Source: Prunella strophiata (lineage: Eukaryota; Chordata; Aves; Passeriformes; Prunellidae). Taken from it: a DNA stretch of 64,000 nucleotides. The notes beneath the pieces are model-generated. The model was given only the letters and a program-made list of their open reading frames with translations. It did no database searches and was not told the origin of the DNA. The position numbers and the translations under genes are program-made. The DNA lies in assembly GCA_036583965.1 (NCBI GenBank), contig JAZBQD010000030.1, positions 53,321,551 to 53,385,550 of the forward strand, in the 5' to 3' direction. Each line of letters begins with the position of its first letter. The first letter of the stretch is position 1. This document shows positions 60,213 through 64,000 of this stretch, in pieces.

Positions 60213-63200
60213 GTGAGGGCAGAAGTTTCTTTCTAAAATGAAAAATAGTAGGTGAGAAAATAGTAATTGTAGGACAGTAGTTCAGTCAGTGGAGTGAAGT
60301 TTTAAGTGTAAATTAAAGCTCAGAGGAAACTGTAACTCTGAAAGTGGAGCTGATGCCAATTAAATAGAAATGCAGCCTGAAACTCTCTGCAGAAGAAACA
60401 ACGGTTCCACGGCTCTGTCACTAAAGTCTGTTTCCTTCACTAGAAGATGCCTTTCTCATTAAAAAAGCCACACTGCCTTGTTCTCATCTCAAAATAACTC
60501 AAAATTTTCTTCCTTTGGTTATGACTGTTCAGTTCTTTGCCATGGCAGGAAACCGAGTTAAACTGAGTTGCTGTTGCAATTTTCTGGAGTCAATTTGAGG
60601 TTCATGCAAGTTCATCAGGGAGAAATATATAGATCTCCATGGGGTATTAGCATGGCCTCTGTGTGTAATATCCCCTCTTCTCCACACCTATCCCAAAACA
60701 GTGCCAGAAACAAGCCAAGAACACTACCAGTACTTACTACTATTGAACTTAAAACTTTGATTTCTCAAGTAATTTACAGATAATTGAAATGCTGGTACTA
60801 GCTCCAAAAGCCAGCCTCCAAAATTATCACTGCTACTTTTGACCATATGTGTCCTAAATATAACATGTTTTTTACTATGAAAATTATGATTAGGAGACTC
60901 AGTAAGCCCTATATTTTTAAAATTACTCACAATTATTTCCCCTGGCTTGCTACTATGCAGCTCTTACTGTTTCCTGTGCCACGAATCTCCATTCCTTGTC
61001 AAAGGACTTTGCTATGGCTTTGCCTTATGAGACCCTTGACTGGAGATTGCACCAGGATATACAGCCAGGTAGAACCAGGGATCTGCTTGTGAACAGACCA
61101 CTTGGTCTGTTTACCACTCCTGTCACTGTCTCTATTAACAAAGGAAGGACATTGCAGAAAAAAAAAAAATATTGGGAGGTTATAGTAGGTTAGAAACTTA
61201 CTAAGAGCATGCTGCTGCAAGAAACTTCAATCCAATTGTGTGATGTACAAGTAGAGGCTTCATAAGTGGCAAAGGATGACATTATTCTCTTCCACAGTAG
61301 TACTGTTGAGAACCTGTCTGGAGTACAAATTTGTAAAAATATCATGAAGATCACAAAAGTACAGTAAAACTGTTTCTGAGAGCTTTAGAAAACAGACTGA
61401 TATGAAATTATTTCCAAGAATTTTGTTGCTTCTATCTAGAAGAGAGAGACGTAAAGAAAAAGAGGTCAAATGTTTTCCACATCTTCCAAAATAACAGTTT
61501 TCAAAAAGGACTGCAATCAAGGGTTTCATTTTGCACTGGGCATGGAATGGAAGGTTCTTTGCCACAGAAGATAAATAATCAAATATAAGAGAAAAACACC
61601 TTCCAAAAGTAGTGATATGGTAAAAACATGGATACTAGGAATATATGGCACTTCCAAAGCAGTGCCAAGAACATGCATTTAATCTTCCCCACAGAAGGGA
61701 GGTGGCTAAAAGGACTCCTTCAAGACCCTTAGATCCCTTAAAGGATGACTACAGACCCTTATTTTATTTAGTTTGTGCACAACATAAATTCTACATGCCA
61801 AACTTTCAGAGTATACCACCAAGCTGCCCCCACAGCCAATTCAAAAATGTTGCTGTAATCACCAGAAGCTCCTAGATAGATTTTATTCATCAAATATCTG
61901 TTGGTATTTGCTGCCAAGTAGACAGCTGTCCTAGTAAAGTTCTCCCTTTCATGGTTCCTCTTCTTTTGCTGGTAATGTTTCATGCTAGTCTAGTACATAC
62001 TGTATATAATCACCCTTTTCTCCTCATTTCTGCTCATAGAAATTTGCTGTCTTCATCTAACTCAAGCAGCCTTTTGCTTTATTTTATACTGTATATAATA
62101 CAAATATATTATCTCTATAAACCATATGTTAAGCTGACTTTTACAATGGAACAGCTGCCTTGGATTTGATGGGATGGTTCAAAGAGCTCTCAAGAGCACT
62201 TACTCTAAAATCACTGGAGCAGGTTTGTATTCTTGTGACAGAGCCCCTGGTGAATGCTCAGCAAGCACATACCTACTCATGATGTGATATGAACCAGGTG
62301 TTAAGAAGAAAACAGGATGGACATTTGAATGGGGAGGTGTTATTTCAGTGACTGATACTGAAAATAAATTATTTTTAAACAGGAGGTGTTGATTGCTGCT
62401 TTAGTCCCAGCCTAGATTTCAACAAAATTGTGTCACATGCCCAGTATTTCTTGCCTTAGCTTTCTAACTGAAAAGAAGATTAAATGAAAAAATAATGTGT
62501 AATATACTCCTAATGATTTATCCTGTAAAACTGTGGTACCCAAGCTCAGCTGAGATCTATAGTCATCATCTTAAACCCCTTATCACCTATATTGCTCACA
62601 CACAAATTATATTCCCTGCAATCTCATAAATTCCAATTAGCTTTAACTCTGATGCCTTACAGTTTCTGATTAAGCAGATCATAGTATCTCACTTTGCTGC
62701 AGAATCCCTCAAGAAGGAAAGTAGAGCATTTGAATGATAGTCTGATATAATGCTAATAACCTGCAAACATTATATTCAGACCTGATATCCTTAATTAAGG
62801 AAATTACAGTTGTCCCACTTGGAAGTTCCTAAGAAATAATAGGACAGATAAAAGTAAAACATTTACAAAAATGAAAGCAGCTCTTTAGCAATGCAGTTTT
62901 CATGACTACCCTTAAGAAAAATTCATATCACAAATGTATTTTGCACCTAGTGTAGCTCACCATAGAGATATTCAGGAGCTGGCATCTGAATTATACACTT
63001 ACTGATTATAAGTGGAAAAGTACTGAAGGGTTCACTGCACTGTTGGTATGACATGTGCCTGCAACATTGGGGAACCCACTTTTCCTTGAGTTATTGTTTG
63101 GTCTTCCTTTATCTAATGCTGCCTTTAAAGACACAAAAGCCAGTTGTTTCTCACATTTTACAGTTGGTGCCATTAAAGACAATGATCTGCCATACTCAGT

Positions 63201-64000
63201 GCTTTCTTCCCTTCTGTTCTAGGCTTGTCCTTTTTATCCCCAGTCTTTATGTTATAGCTACCAATTTGCTTTGTATTTCCTGCTGGCAAACCTTTGTGCT
63301 TTTTTTCACCTATGCAGATTTACTCTGTTCCTCAGACAGGCTTTTTGAGTGTTACCTTGGAAATTCAATTTTAATTTCCCTGGGCTAAACTCAGTTGACG
63401 GTATATTCCCAAATATTTTTTGCAGCATTACAGCACTCTGACTATCTTCTTAACTCAAAGAGAGGCCTATCCTGTGTCAACAACAATAACATCCATTTCT
63501 ACTGCTGTAACTTAAAGCTAGACTGCTTGCCACGTCTGTCTGCACTGAGGCAAACCATCCAGAATGATTTAGTGTTCTTGCAGACATGTAGGGTGCTATA
63601 TACTCAAATAATGGTGTGCAACATGTTGAGCTGCATTTAAAAGTATCCTTTCCATAGGAAGTGTTGACCAAAAATTTAAAAACCAATATATTTTGCCTTG
63701 TATATAGCAAAACTTATAATGCATGGATTCTTTGCCATCACCTTACTCACTTACTTGTTTTTCTTCACTTCCTCTCTCCTTCCTTCTGCTGTGAAAAAAA
63801 AGCAGGGAAAAGAGTGAATAGGAAGCAGCAAAGTAAATGGGGCAATTTCTCAAATTTTCCTCCTTCTAAAGAGTCTTGTTCTCTGTTTCCTTGCTGTCCC
63901 TCTGTCTATCACGAGCACAGTTTTCAAATAGAAAGGAAGAAAGTAAAAGAAGTCCTGAATCTTTCCTTTTTAATCTTCCCTCTCCCTTATCACTAAGAAG
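60213..64000. other. Unique non-coding sequence
   Basis: About 3.8 kb, AT-rich, with no recognised gene or element. Frames of up to 111 codons at 63053-63388 and 63661-63996 have no domain, and the latter runs close to the window edge. Confidence 0.5.

Noticed and set aside
1..64000. CRISPR arrays, bacterial operons, rRNA or tRNA genes
   Set aside because: The window has vertebrate composition and retroelements; no regular spaced repeats, ribosome-binding sites, or cloverleaf sequences with A and B boxes were noticed by eye.

Overview
The window reads as non-coding DNA from a bird genome, most likely a songbird. It is AT-rich and CpG-poor, its reading frames are short, and no gene can be recognised with confidence. 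The recognisable content is almost all transposable-element debris typical of birds. It includes CR1 LINE copies of at least two ages, three solitary-looking retroviral LTRs of the ERVL and ERVK types common in passerines, and one LTR with a likely internal proviral remnant. There is also a probable hAT DNA-transposon fossil, a possible MIR/L2-type relic, several long A/T homopolymers and a 220-base T/G-rich tract. All family names come from recall of element sequences; no database was searched.

Layout. 1-7.3 kb is mostly unique sequence with a short CR1 tail (3.16 kb), a possible old retroelement (3.7-4.1 kb) and two splice-bounded candidate segments (2.46 and 4.60 kb). 7.34-9.9 kb is a retroviral block: a probable ERVL internal remnant, its LTR, then an ERVK-type LTR, all on the + strand. 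11.0-11.6 kb is a minus-strand CR1. 16.06-18.24 kb is a younger CR1 followed by a very old CR1-type LINE and an A25 tract. 18.3-34.7 kb is largely unexplained unique sequence, interrupted by the T/G tract at 28.6-28.8 kb. 34.7-36.7 kb holds an old minus-strand CR1 of about 1.25 kb and a second ERVL-type LTR. 43.4-44.1 kb has two unexplained minus-strand open frames. 45.8-46.45 kb is another old CR1. 51.7-51.96 kb may be a minus-strand LTR. 53.83-54.11 kb is a GC-rich patch ending in A27, flanked by near-identical short repeats like a retro-insertion. 55.3 kb is a CR1 3' fragment. 56.94-57.35 kb carries decayed hAT transposase sequence. 60.16 kb has a 54-base segment with good splice signals.

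The region is best read as an intron or gene desert. No operon, RNA gene, CRISPR array or complete mobile element was found. The points most worth checking are the hAT fossil, the open frames near 43.5-44.1 kb, the GC-rich A-tailed insertion at 53.8 kb, and the small exon candidates at 2461, 4598 and 60159.
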